Shown here piece by piece: positions 1 to 7,025 of a DNA stretch of 11,750 bases. The translations under genes and the position numbers were made by a program. A model generated the notes under the pieces. The model was not told the DNA's origin, did no database searches, and saw only the letters and a program-made list of their open reading frames with translations. The stretch lies in the NCBI GenBank assembly GCA_900770055.1, contig CAAGJD010000234.1:1-11750 (forward strand). The letters run 5' to 3'. Source of the stretch: Acholeplasmatales bacterium (GTDB lineage: Bacteria; Bacillota_I; Bacilli_A; Acholeplasmatales; Anaeroplasmataceae). Within the stretch, counting starts at the first letter, position 1; each line of letters starts with the position of its first letter.

Positions 1-19
1 CACGACGCTCTTCCGATCT
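1..19 (+). other. Illumina read-1 adapter remnant (not genomic)
   Basis: The first 19 bases, CACGACGCTCTTCCGATCT, equal the 3' end of the standard Illumina TruSeq/P5 read-1 adapter. Genomic sequence appears to start at base 20, where a reading frame continues without a stop. This is untrimmed adapter at a contig edge and should be masked. It also means the upstream part of the first gene is missing because the assembly ends here. Confidence 0.96.
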
Positions 20-493
20 TCAGCACTTATAGGACTTGAGGATGCATTTTCTGAATATGAAAGAAGAATAGATGCATTTAAATATTTAAATGCTGATTCA
101 ATTATAGAAGCTAATAAAAGAATTAAAGATTTAGGAGAAGAATATGAGCCTTTTAGTCCAAGTATTCATATCTTTTTTATTAGATACGATATTAGTCAGT
201 CCTTAATTCAAAAGATTGGTTACATTATGCAATTTGGACCTAAGGTTGGAATATCAATTATATTAGTATTTAGAGATAAAGAGGCGTTATTTAAAATCAA
301 TTTAGCAAATTGTGATATTATTTCCTTTTATTCATCAGATATTACATTATCAGTTAAGCTTTTTGGCTATGATATAGCCTGTAGACTACAAAAAAAAGGA
401 GATGTCATTATGCAATCTAAAAATAGATTGTATCATGGACAAACTCCTTATATTTCCTTAGATGATTTTGAAAAAATTATTAATGAGCTTTAA
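20..493 (+). CDS. FtsK/SpoIIIE-like ATPase, C-terminal fragment, diverged
   Basis: This is a 5'-truncated gene. The frame is open from the adapter junction to a TAA at 491-493, giving 157 residues with no start in view. The fragment resembles the C-terminal half of FtsK/SpoIIIE motor domains. An EYERR segment is followed by a helix with ADSIIEANKRIKD, like the 'MERRY...NI..YN' part of FtsK. A beta strand comes next, then 'GISIILVFRD' (compare 'GIHLILATQRP'), then 'CDIISFYSSD', 'KKGDVIMQ' (compare 'GKGDMLYL') and a final 'TPYISLDDFEKII'. The Walker B acidic pair expected as 'vIDEfadLm' is not present: the strand reads IFFIRYDISQSL, and the 'D-S-R-T-I-L-D' stretch is also eroded. No winged-helix gamma domain follows. 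If the assignment is right, this is a paralogue or remnant with doubtful ATPase activity rather than the main chromosome translocase. It converges on rarA. Methionines at 227 or later are internal. Confidence 0.6.
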   Translation, partial: SALIGLEDAFSEYERRIDAFKYLNADSIIEANKRIKDLGEEYEPFSPSIHIFFIRYDISQSLIQKIGYIMQFGPKVGISIILVFRDKEALFKINLANCDIISFYSSDITLSVKLFGYDIACRLQKKGDVIMQSKNRLYHGQTPYISLDDFEKIINEL

Positions 494-1691
494 GCTTTTT
501 CATAAATTCTTTTATAGCTCTTTCATAAGAACCAGTTGTTTTAGCCTCATAATATACTGTACCTAATAGCTCATCAGGCATATATTGCTGATCAACATAG
601 CCTTCTTGATAATCATGAGGGTATTTATATTCATATTTACCACTTTTTAATTCTTTATTTAAAATATGTGGTGGAATAGCCATAGATGTTAAGCCATCTA
701 AATCTTGTATGGCTTTATTAATTGCTAAATATGTTGAATTTGATTTTGGAGAGGTAGCTAAATCAACAACAGCATAAGCAAGAGGTAGTCTTGCCTCAGG
801 TAGACCTAGCGATAATGCTGCTTGACATGCTGCATAAACTCTAGGACCGACATTAGGGTTACCTAAGCCTATATCTTCATAGGCGGAGCACAATAGTCTT
901 CTTGTAATAAATTCTAAATCCTCTGTTTGTAAAAGCCTTGCTAGATAATGAATAGCTGCATCAGGGTCACTACCACGAATTGATTTTATTAGCGCACTTG
1001 CTACATCATAGTAGTTTTCTCCTTCCTCATCAATCAGAAATGTTTTTTTACCAATTAAGGCTTTAACATTTTCAAGTGTTAAATCTTCTTTATCAAGCAT
1101 ATCACATATTTCAAGCATATTAAGTGCGGAACGTATTTCACAAGAAGATACTACTGCTATATAGTGTAATATATCATCACTCATAGGCTTTAAGCCTTCT
1201 TTATTTATAGTACTTTTTAAAAGCTTAATAACATCAGCCTTCGATATTTCATTCATTCTATAAATATGACATCTGCTTCTAATAGCAGGATTTATTGAGC
1301 GATAAGGATTTTCAGTAGTTAAGCCAATAATAGTAAGAGTACCTGATTCTACAAACGGAAGTAAAAAATCCTGAACATCCTTTTTCATTCGATGGATTTC
1401 ATCAATGATACAAATTGTAGATTCATGATATTTTGCACTATCAGCTATTTCCTTTAATTTAGCCTTAGAATCACAAGAGGAATTAAAGGAAAAGCTTGAA
1501 AGCGGATAAAGATTCGCTATTATTTCAGCTATAGATGTTTTTCCACAGCCAGCAGGGCCATATAATATCATTGAAAAAATTTTATTTTGATTAATCATTT
1601 TAGTTATAACACCCTTAGGGCCTACTAAATGATCCTGACCAACAATATCAGAAAAGCTTGTTGGTCTTATTCTAAAAGCTAATGGCTTCAT
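480..1691 (-). CDS. rarA: Replication-associated recombination protein A (RarA/MgsA, AAA+ ATPase)
   Basis: RarA is a clamp-loader-like AAA+ ATPase that acts at stalled replication forks and interacts with SSB. The 403-residue product starts with MKPLAFRIRP followed by 'DIVGQDHLVG', the usual N-terminus of Gram-positive RarA (YrvN in B. subtilis). Walker A is GPAGCGKTS at residues 45-53. Walker B is IIDEIH at about 95-100. The sensor-1 motif TTENP and an arginine-finger stretch AIRSRC follow. The C-terminal MgsA tetramerisation region shows 'GSDPDAAIHYLARLL', 'EDIGLGNP', 'LATSPKSN' and the late 'YKYPHDY.EGYVDQQYMPDEL', so the protein is full length. I chose the ATG at 1691 because AGGTGAT lies four bases upstream; GTG at 1700 and ATG at 1697 fall inside that site. 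It lies 28 bases after the YrzE-like gene, probably on the same transcript, and its 3' end overlaps the convergent FtsK-like gene by 14 bp. Confidence 0.96.
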   Translation of the reverse strand: MKPLAFRIRPTSFSDIVGQDHLVGPKGVITKMINQNKIFSMILYGPAGCGKTSIAEIIANLYPLSSFSFNSSCDSKAKLKEIADSAKYHESTICIIDEIHRMKKDVQDFLLPFVESGTLTIIGLTTENPYRSINPAIRSRCHIYRMNEISKADVIKLLKSTINKEGLKPMSDDILHYIAVVSSCEIRSALNMLEICDMLDKEDLTLENVKALIGKKTFLIDEEGENYYDVASALIKSIRGSDPDAAIHYLARLLQTEDLEFITRRLLCSAYEDIGLGNPNVGPRVYAACQAALSLGLPEARLPLAYAVVDLATSPKSNSTYLAINKAIQDLDGLTSMAIPPHILNKELKSGKYEYKYPHDYQEGYVDQQYMPDELLGTVYYEAKTTGSYERAIKEFMKKLKAH

Positions 1692-1695
1692 TTTC

Positions 1696-1702
1696 ATCAC
1701 CT
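1696..1702 (-). promoter_or_regulatory. Ribosome binding site of rarA (AGGTGAT)
   Basis: On the minus strand AGGTGAT sits four bases before the ATG at 1691. It pairs with the ATCACCT part of the usual 16S rRNA tail. It overlaps the in-frame GTG at 1700 and the ATG at 1697, which argues against both as starts. Confidence 0.75.
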
Positions 1703-1719
1703 AATGGTATTTTAGCACA

Positions 1720-2079
1720 TTAGATGATTTTTTTAAAGTTTACTCCTAAAATTCCTCCAATACCACATAAAATTGTATAAATTAAACAAGGTAATAGCTT
1801 AAAATTAAATTCTCCCTTTGAAAGCAAATAGACAAGATGAATAAATAAAATCGTTATAATTCCTGTTAATAATCCAACTATTAATCCTTTTTTATGAATA
1901 GCATTAGCCATCAGCATTCCTAATATAAAATAAGAGCTTCCTCCAATAATTAGCTCTACTATTGGTGATGTATTTACCATATTATGGCTAATATAGAAGC
2001 TGTAGATAAAAGCTATACAAATTGTATAGACAATAGTAATTAAATATATTTTAATTGCACATATTATTTTTCTTTTCAT
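1720..2079 (-). CDS. YrzE-like small membrane protein (DUF3792/TIGR04086 type)
   Basis: This 119-residue protein is almost entirely membrane. Hydrophobic segments lie at about residues 10-30, 42-60, 66-88 and 95-115, after a short basic N-terminus (MKRKI). The ending GGILGVNFKK and the middle 'MANAIHKKGLIVGLLTG' resemble the TIGR04086/DUF3792 family, typified by B. subtilis YrzE, whose function is unknown to me. Position supports the call: YrzE lies beside the DUF421 gene yrbG and spoVB in Bacillus, and here the divergent neighbour is a DUF421 gene followed by a SpoVB-like gene. An AAGGAT ribosome site precedes the ATG at 2079. rarA follows after 28 bases, so the two are probably co-transcribed. 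The family call rests on pattern memory, not on a search. Confidence 0.7.
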   Translation of the reverse strand: MKRKIICAIKIYLITIVYTICIAFIYSFYISHNMVNTSPIVELIIGGSSYFILGMLMANAIHKKGLIVGLLTGIITILFIHLVYLLSKGEFNFKLLPCLIYTILCGIGGILGVNFKKII

Positions 2080-2158
2080 AATATTATCCTTTCATATTAT
2101 CTATTTAATTTTATGTATATAAAATATAAATATGAGAAAATTATTAATAGGTGATTTT
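2080..2158. promoter_or_regulatory. Divergent intergenic region, probable promoters in both directions
   Basis: These 79 very AT-rich bases separate the starts of the minus-strand YrzE-like/rarA pair and the plus-strand DUF421 gene. Both units must be transcribed from here or from further upstream. Several TATAAA/TATATT-like words occur around 2115-2131, but none has a convincing -35 partner, so I do not place exact promoters. Confidence 0.35.
2149..2155 (+). promoter_or_regulatory. Ribosome binding site of the DUF421 gene (AGGTGAT)
   Basis: AGGTGAT ends three bases before the ATG at 2159. The in-frame ATG at 2132 has only AT-rich sequence upstream, so this site decides the start. Confidence 0.75.
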
Positions 2159-2845
2159 ATGCTTTGGATTGTCACAAAGGTTTTAATTATTTATTTTTCT
2201 TTAATTATTATTTTTAGACTATTAGGTAAAAGAGAGGTAGGAGAATTATCAATATTTGATCTAATTATTCTTTTAATTATTGCTGATGTAGCATCTTTAG
2301 GTATTGATAATGAAGAATTTTTTTTACCAAGCTTAATTTGTCTTATTGTATTAGTTATTTTGCAAAAGCTTTTATCTATAATAACTTTAAAAAATAGTAA
2401 AATTAGAGATCTAGTTGATGGAAGACCTACAATAATTGTTTATGATGGTAATATCAATATTAAATCTATGAAAACTGAGTTATATTCTATGGATGATTTA
2501 GTAGCTCAAATGCATGAAAATCATATTCAAACTATATCTGAAATTAGACTTGCTATACTTGAAACAAATGGTTCATTATCAATATTTAGGAATGATAGAT
2601 TTAATTATGTAGTTTTGCCTATAATTGTAAGTGGTGCTTATAATTTAGAAAGCCTAGAAATATTAAAGCTTAAAAAAAGTGATATTGATAAAATCTTAAT
2701 AGATAATAAGCTTATTATTAAAAAAATTATGTTTGCAGCCTATCAAAACGGAAAAATAGAGCTTTATTATAAAAAGTATAAAAAAGAAGAAGTCCTAAAG
2801 CCCCATATAATAGAGTTACCACAAGATATATTAGGGTTGAATTAA
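2159..2845 (+). CDS. DUF421 (UPF0702) family membrane protein, YrbG/YetF-like
   Basis: The 228-residue protein starts with three hydrophobic segments (about residues 2-20, 32-47 and 52-72). Between the first two is the family hallmark 'RLLGKREVGELSIFDLIILL'. A cytoplasmic domain follows with 'LVDGRPTIIVYDGNI', 'MDDLVAQMHENHI' and 'EIRLAILETNGSLSIF', which match DUF421 proteins well. A second, shorter repeat of the same fold ('LPIIVSGAYNLESLE...AAYQNGKIELYYKK') is typical of the YrbG-like subgroup. Some relatives are linked to spore coat or envelope functions, but the molecular role is unknown. The ATG at 2159 is preferred over 2132 because of the AGGTGAT site and because the family starts just before the first helix. 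The last 119 bp overlap the convergent SpoVB-like gene. The adjacent SpoVB-like and YrzE-like genes fit the Bacillus arrangement. Confidence 0.88.
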   Translation: MLWIVTKVLIIYFSLIIIFRLLGKREVGELSIFDLIILLIIADVASLGIDNEEFFLPSLICLIVLVILQKLLSIITLKNSKIRDLVDGRPTIIVYDGNINIKSMKTELYSMDDLVAQMHENHIQTISEIRLAILETNGSLSIFRNDRFNYVVLPIIVSGAYNLESLEILKLKKSDIDKILIDNKLIIKKIMFAAYQNGKIELYYKKYKKEEVLKPHIIELPQDILGLN

Positions 2846-4202
2846 TAATTATACATAAAAATAAGTATAGACTAGATAATGCTATTAAGGTAATGAATGA
2901 TAATAATTTTGGATTATATTTAGCAATTTTTAAGGATTTATAGCCTAAAAAGAAGCATTTTATAATTGAAGCAATTGATATACCAATGATATATCCCATC
3001 AAATTTATAGAAGGAATTTGCGAGAAAATAAAGATAATTATCATCGCAGTAATTTGCGATATTATTGTTATTATTAGCTGTGATTTTTCTTTATTAAAGG
3101 CTTGTAAAATACAAATAAATATTGGGTCAAAATATAAAAATAAATAGATTATTGCAAGCTTTTTTACTACCTCATAGCTTTTTGTATCACCATACATGAT
3201 ATCTAATAAAAGCTCTCCTTCAAAATAACAAAGAGTAAAGCTTATCACAGAAAATATTAAGGTTAAAAAGATTGCTTGATTGATAATATTATTAAGGGCT
3301 TTAGTATCATTTCTAAAGCGTGTTACACTTGGAAAAATTAACTTCGTAAGAGTTAATGTAGTAAACTGTCCATTAATTAATAATGGTATTGCATAAGCAG
3401 TAGCTAAAGCATAATAGGTTGTTGCTTCAATGAAACTATAGCCTAGTCTATTAACTGAAAAGTAGTAGATAAAGGGAATAAGATAACCACTAATTGTAGC
3501 TACTAAGGAATCCATTGTAAGAGGTAGAGCCTGTTTAAAAATTTGAAATTCAAATTTATTAGTTGGCTCTTTAAGATTAATATGTTTGCCCTTTTTAATT
3601 TTTGATGCTAGATAGATGCAGCTTGAAAGCTCTGATAGCATAAGTACTAAATAGCAAATAATTATTTGAAATCTTATTTCAAAATTCCTTAATAGATATA
3701 AAAGAAATATTGTCACTATAAGCTTAAATGCTGATTCAATAAGATTTGAAATATAGGGAACTAAAAATTTATTATTGGCTTCTAAATAACCTTTCATTAC
3801 TCCACTTATATTTGAAAAATATAAAAGTGGAATATTAAGAAGTAGTGGATAATAAATAAAGCTTTCTTGATAAATGACTTTATATAAAGGAAAGGATAAA
3901 AGCATAAAAATTGAAACAATAGAGGATGATGTAAGTGTAACCTTAAGGCAAGATAGCATAATAGTTGAGGTTTTATTTTCTTTTGTTGATAAATTTAAGG
4001 ATATGTTTTGATTACAAACTTGTTGAATTGAAAAGGATGATATGGATAAACATAAAGATAGTAAAGGAGTGATTAATGAAATTAATCTCATACCCTCAAG
4101 ACCTAATAATCTTGTTGTCAAAATCTTATATAATAGTCCTAAAATCTTTATAATCACTGAAATTATGAGCACTATTGACAAATTGTTATAAATTTTTTTC
4201 AT
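2727..4202 (-). CDS. SpoVB/MATE-like oligosaccharide-lipid flippase
   Basis: This 491-residue integral membrane protein belongs to the MOP (MATE/Wzx/MurJ) superfamily and is closest in feel to SpoVB/YtgP. These proteins are thought to flip lipid-linked wall or polysaccharide precursors across the membrane. Fourteen hydrophobic segments can be counted, the usual number for SpoVB. The N-terminus 'IIKILGLLYKILTTRLLGLEGM' matches the conserved first-helix region, and 'SISSFSIQQVCNQNIS' and 'GVMKGYLEANNKFLVPYISNLIE' match the family. AAAGGAGC stands five bases before the ATG at 4202. The 3' end runs 119 bp into the convergent DUF421 gene, and this overlap encodes the last helix and tail. Transcription probably starts in the symmetric promoter region shared with apt. 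Its position between the YrbG-like gene and apt supports a spoVB orthologue, but sporulation cannot be inferred from this gene alone. Confidence 0.85.
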   Translation of the reverse strand: MKKIYNNLSIVLIISVIIKILGLLYKILTTRLLGLEGMRLISLITPLLSLCLSISSFSIQQVCNQNISLNLSTKENKTSTIMLSCLKVTLTSSSIVSIFMLLSFPLYKVIYQESFIYYPLLLNIPLLYFSNISGVMKGYLEANNKFLVPYISNLIESAFKLIVTIFLLYLLRNFEIRFQIIICYLVLMLSELSSCIYLASKIKKGKHINLKEPTNKFEFQIFKQALPLTMDSLVATISGYLIPFIYYFSVNRLGYSFIEATTYYALATAYAIPLLINGQFTTLTLTKLIFPSVTRFRNDTKALNNIINQAIFLTLIFSVISFTLCYFEGELLLDIMYGDTKSYEVVKKLAIIYLFLYFDPIFICILQAFNKEKSQLIITIISQITAMIIIFIFSQIPSINLMGYIIGISIASIIKCFFLGYKSLKIAKYNPKLLSFITLIALSSLYLFLCIIINSTLIYLVVTLLYGALGLLLFYTFYNKALFFRFDRLQT

Positions 4203-4230
4203 ATTTGCTCCTTTTTTTAAGTTAATTACT

Positions 4231-4258
4231 TTTTCATCGAATAATTATATGTTATAAT
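4231..4258 (+). promoter_or_regulatory. Probable sigma-A promoter of the apt-rel-dtd operon
   Basis: A perfect TATAAT at 4253-4258 is preceded by TG at 4250-4251 (extended -10) and, 16 bases upstream, by TTTTCA at 4231-4236, which matches four of six -35 positions. Transcription would begin near 4265, giving a leader of about 30 bases before the apt ATG. The ribosome site AGGGAGGT lies at 4281-4288. Confidence 0.7.
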
Positions 4259-4263
4259 TATTC
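4239..4263. repeat. Perfect inverted repeat over the divergent promoters
   Basis: The arms GAATAATTATA (4239-4249) and TATAATTATTC (4253-4263) are perfect reverse complements around a TGT spacer. Each arm carries a TATAAT: on the plus strand at 4253-4258, which is the apt-operon -10, and on the minus strand at 4249-4244, which could serve the SpoVB-like gene. The minus-strand -35 is weak. The symmetry could simply reflect back-to-back -10 boxes, or it could be an operator that acts on both directions. Confidence 0.65.
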
Positions 4264-4294
4264 ATATGATTACTCATTTTAGGGAGGTATTATT

Positions 4295-4816
4295 ATGAAT
4301 TTGAAGGATTATATTGCAACTATTCCTAACTTTCCAAAGGAAGGAATTATGTTTAGAGACGTTACACCACTTATTGAAGATGGAAATGCTTTTAATGAGG
4401 CAACTAATATCTTAGCAGAATATGCAAAGTCTAAGGGAGCAACTGTTATTGCTGGTCCTGAGGCAAGAGGATTTATTTTTGGTTGTCCTGTAGCTACTAA
4501 GCTTAATTTAGGGTTTGTACCTATTCGTAAGCCTGGTAAGCTTCCAAGAAAGCAAATTACAGAGGATTATGCACTTGAGTATGGTACAAATACTTTATGT
4601 ATGCATGAGGGCTCAGTAAAAAAGGGTGATAAGGTTGTTATTATAGACGATCTTTTAGCTACAGGTGGTACTGCACTTGCTGCAGCTCATTTATGTGAAA
4701 AATGTAAAGCTGAAGTAGTGGGTCTTGCATTTATTATAGATTTAGTAGACCTTAAGGGTAGAAATTTACTTAAGGATTATGATGTATTCTCTATTATGGA
4801 GTTTGAAGGAGAATAG
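4295..4816 (+). CDS. apt: Adenine phosphoribosyltransferase
   Basis: APT makes AMP and pyrophosphate from adenine and PRPP in the cytoplasm, the purine salvage route. The product has 173 residues, the normal length. The type I phosphoribosyltransferase PRPP-binding loop is VVIIDDLLATGGTA at residues 114-127. The adenine-site stretch AGPEARGFIFG is at 53-63, 'PIRKPGKLP' follows at 76-84, and the N-terminus 'IPNFPKEGIMFRDVTPL' is typical. The ATG at 4295 follows AGGGAGGT by six bases and is the first gene after the probable promoter. rel begins 22 bases after the TAG stop. Apt and rel are neighbours in many Bacillota, which links purine salvage with the GTP-consuming alarmone enzyme. Confidence 0.97.
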   Translation: MNLKDYIATIPNFPKEGIMFRDVTPLIEDGNAFNEATNILAEYAKSKGATVIAGPEARGFIFGCPVATKLNLGFVPIRKPGKLPRKQITEDYALEYGTNTLCMHEGSVKKGDKVVIIDDLLATGGTALAAAHLCEKCKAEVVGLAFIIDLVDLKGRNLLKDYDVFSIMEFEGE

Positions 4817-4824
4817 CATTATTT

Positions 4825-4834
4825 AGGGAGTGAT
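4825..4834 (+). promoter_or_regulatory. Ribosome binding site of rel (AGGGAGTGAT)
   Basis: AGGGAGTGAT ends four bases before the ATG at 4839. The in-frame GTG at 4830 lies inside this site and is rejected as the start. Confidence 0.75.
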
Positions 4835-4838
4835 TATT

Positions 4839-7025
4839 ATGGGATTTACTTCGGTGAATGAACTTATTGATTTAGTAAAAAAATATATTCATAAGGAAGA
4901 GTCAATTTCATTAATTAAAAAAGCCTTTGATAGAGCTAATGAATTACATAATGGTCAATTTAGAAAAAGTGGTGAGCCATATATAATTCATCCTCTTAAT
5001 GTTGCTTGTATTTTAACAGAATTACATACAGGTCCTGCAACTATTTGTGCGGGCTTACTTCATGATGTTGTTGAAGATACTCCACTTTCGCTTGAGGATT
5101 TAACGAAGGAATTTGGTCAAGAGATTGCTGATTTAGTTGATGGTGTTACTAAGGTTGGACAGCTTAAATTTGTATCATTAGAACAAAAGCAGGTTCAAAA
5201 CCATCAGCATATGCTTTTAGCTATGGCTAAGGATATTCGTGTTATTATTGTAAAACTTGCTGATAGACTTCACAATATTAGAACCCTAGGCTCATTACCA
5301 AGTGAAAAGCAGGTTAGAATAGCTAAAGAAACACTTGAAATATACGCTCCACTCGCTCATAAGCTAGGTATGTTCCGTATTAAGGCTGAGCTTGAGGACA
5401 CTGCTTTAAAGTATGTTGATAACCTTTCTTATAATAAAATTTCGACACAAATCAAAAGTGATAACTCAGTAAGAATTCAAAATGTTGATCATACTATGGA
5501 TGAAATTACTAAGATTTTAAAGGAACAAAATATAGTTGATTTTAAAATTAAGGGTAGAATCAAAAATATCTATAGTATTTATAAAAAAATGGTTAATCAA
5601 CATAAGGATTTTGAAGATATATATGATATTTTAGCTATTCGTATAATTGTTAATACTGTTGGTGAATGTTATCAGGTTTTAGGTCTTATTCACGCACACT
5701 ATACGCCAGTACCAAAAAGATTTAAAGACTATATTGCCGTACCAAAGCCAAATCTATATCAATCACTACATACAACTGTGATTAGTGAGGATGGCTTTAC
5801 ATTTGAGGTTCAAATCCGTACACAGGAAATGGATGATATAGCAGAATTAGGTATCGCAGCACACTGGGCATATAAAGAAAATGTAGAATATTCTAGAGAA
5901 AAAGAGCAATTTGAAATTGCCCAAAAGCTTAAATGGTATGGTGAGCTTTTAAAATTCTCAGAAGAAGAAAAGGCAAATGATGCAAATGACTATGTTGCTG
6001 GTGTTAAAGAGGATATCTTAAGTGCAAATGTTTATGTATATACTCCAACAGGTGAGGTTATTGATCTTCCTAGAGGCTCAACTCCATTAGATTTTGCTTA
6101 TAAGATTCATACAAATATTGGCAATAAAACTGTTGGAGCAATTGTAAATAATCATATTGTTCCTTTAGATTATGAACTAAATACTGGAGATATTATCTCA
6201 ATTAAAACAAATAAAAATTCATTTGGACCATCTGAAAACTGGTTAAAAATTGTTAAAACAACTCATGCAAAGCATAAAATTAAGAGCTTCTTAAATAAAC
6301 AAAATAGAGATATTTTAATTTTACATGGAAAGCAAATGATTGATGATGAATTCCATATTAATAAGATCAACTCTTATGAATTAACAGATGAATTTTGTAA
6401 ATCCTCATTTTCTAAAAATAATATCAGCAGTGTTGAGGATTTATATTTAGAGGTTGCGAAATCAAATTTATCTCCAAAAACAGTTTTAACGAAATATTTA
6501 GGAGATATACCACCTCAGAAGCAAGCTGAAGAGGCTTTAAATAGACAAATAGAAAGAAATCAAAGAATTTTAACTACTAACAGTGAAACAGGTGTTGTAG
6601 TTGAGGGCTTAACTAATCCTCAACTAAAGCTTGGTAGCTGCTGTAACCCTATTCCAGGTGATGAAATAATGGGCTATGTAACAAAGGGTAATGGTATTGT
6701 TGTACATCACAAGCATTGTAAAAATGCTAAATCATTCCAAAAGGAGCGTCTTATTCCTTTATCTTGGGCAACAGACCCAGGAAGAAAATACCCTGTTAGT
6801 ATTAAGATTGAGGCTTCATCTAATATCAATCTATTAGTTGAAATAATGAATACAGTTTCGGCAAGTGGAATGTCTATTTTAGCTATTAATGCGAATACTA
6901 ATAGTAATCTTGAGACTATTGTTAAGCTTAAGGTCATGACATCTAATCTTTTAGAGCTTGAAAAGATGATTATCAATCTTAAAAAGGTTAAATATATTTT
7001 TAATATAGAAAGAGAAAATCTATGA
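4839..7025 (+). CDS. relA: Bifunctional (p)ppGpp synthetase/hydrolase, Rel
   Basis: This long RSH enzyme (728 residues) makes and breaks the stringent-response alarmones. The hydrolase HD domain keeps the expected residues: R42, H51, HD at 75-76, ED at 79-80 and D142 in 'LADRLHNIRTL'. The synthetase domain has 'KNIYSIYKKM', RFKDYIA at about 294-300 and the catalytic glutamate E323 in FEVQIRT. RxKD is the form found in bifunctional Rel/SpoT rather than the acidic form of synthetase-only RelA. A TGS domain follows ('DLPRGSTPLDFAYKIHTNIG', about 415-435). Then come the zinc-finger region with a Cys pair at 601-602 ('GSCCNPIPGDEIMGY') and a C-terminal ACT domain from about 650. Both activities should therefore be intact. 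The TGA stop overlaps the dtd start as ATGA. This is probably the single long RSH of the organism, often named rel or relA. Confidence 0.97.
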   Translation: MGFTSVNELIDLVKKYIHKEESISLIKKAFDRANELHNGQFRKSGEPYIIHPLNVACILTELHTGPATICAGLLHDVVEDTPLSLEDLTKEFGQEIADLVDGVTKVGQLKFVSLEQKQVQNHQHMLLAMAKDIRVIIVKLADRLHNIRTLGSLPSEKQVRIAKETLEIYAPLAHKLGMFRIKAELEDTALKYVDNLSYNKISTQIKSDNSVRIQNVDHTMDEITKILKEQNIVDFKIKGRIKNIYSIYKKMVNQHKDFEDIYDILAIRIIVNTVGECYQVLGLIHAHYTPVPKRFKDYIAVPKPNLYQSLHTTVISEDGFTFEVQIRTQEMDDIAELGIAAHWAYKENVEYSREKEQFEIAQKLKWYGELLKFSEEEKANDANDYVAGVKEDILSANVYVYTPTGEVIDLPRGSTPLDFAYKIHTNIGNKTVGAIVNNHIVPLDYELNTGDIISIKTNKNSFGPSENWLKIVKTTHAKHKIKSFLNKQNRDILILHGKQMIDDEFHINKINSYELTDEFCKSSFSKNNISSVEDLYLEVAKSNLSPKTVLTKYLGDIPPQKQAEEALNRQIERNQRILTTNSETGVVVEGLTNPQLKLGSCCNPIPGDEIMGYVTKGNGIVVHHKHCKNAKSFQKERLIPLSWATDPGRKYPVSIKIEASSNINLLVEIMNTVSASGMSILAINANTNSNLETIVKLKVMTSNLLELEKMIINLKKVKYIFNIERENL

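Noticed and set aside
480..510. Small AGCTT-T-AAGCT palindrome followed by T bases at the rarA/FtsK-like convergent end, as a bidirectional terminator
   Set aside because: The arms are five bases with a one-base loop, which cannot form a stable hairpin, and the sequence is within both coding ends.
2132..2158. Upstream ATG for the DUF421 gene adding nine residues
   Set aside because: It has no ribosome site, whereas the ATG at 2159 follows AGGTGAT, and the family begins directly at the first helix.
86..3740. A 17-base exact repeat (TTAAATGCTGATTCAAT) at 86-102 and 3724-3740
   Set aside because: It lies inside two unrelated coding regions in different frames and strands, with no matching flanks. 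In a sequence this AT-rich a single 17-base match is most simply chance.
4830..4838. GTG start for rel giving a three-residue extension
   Set aside because: The GTG is part of the AGGGAGTGAT ribosome site; the ATG at 4839 has correct spacing.
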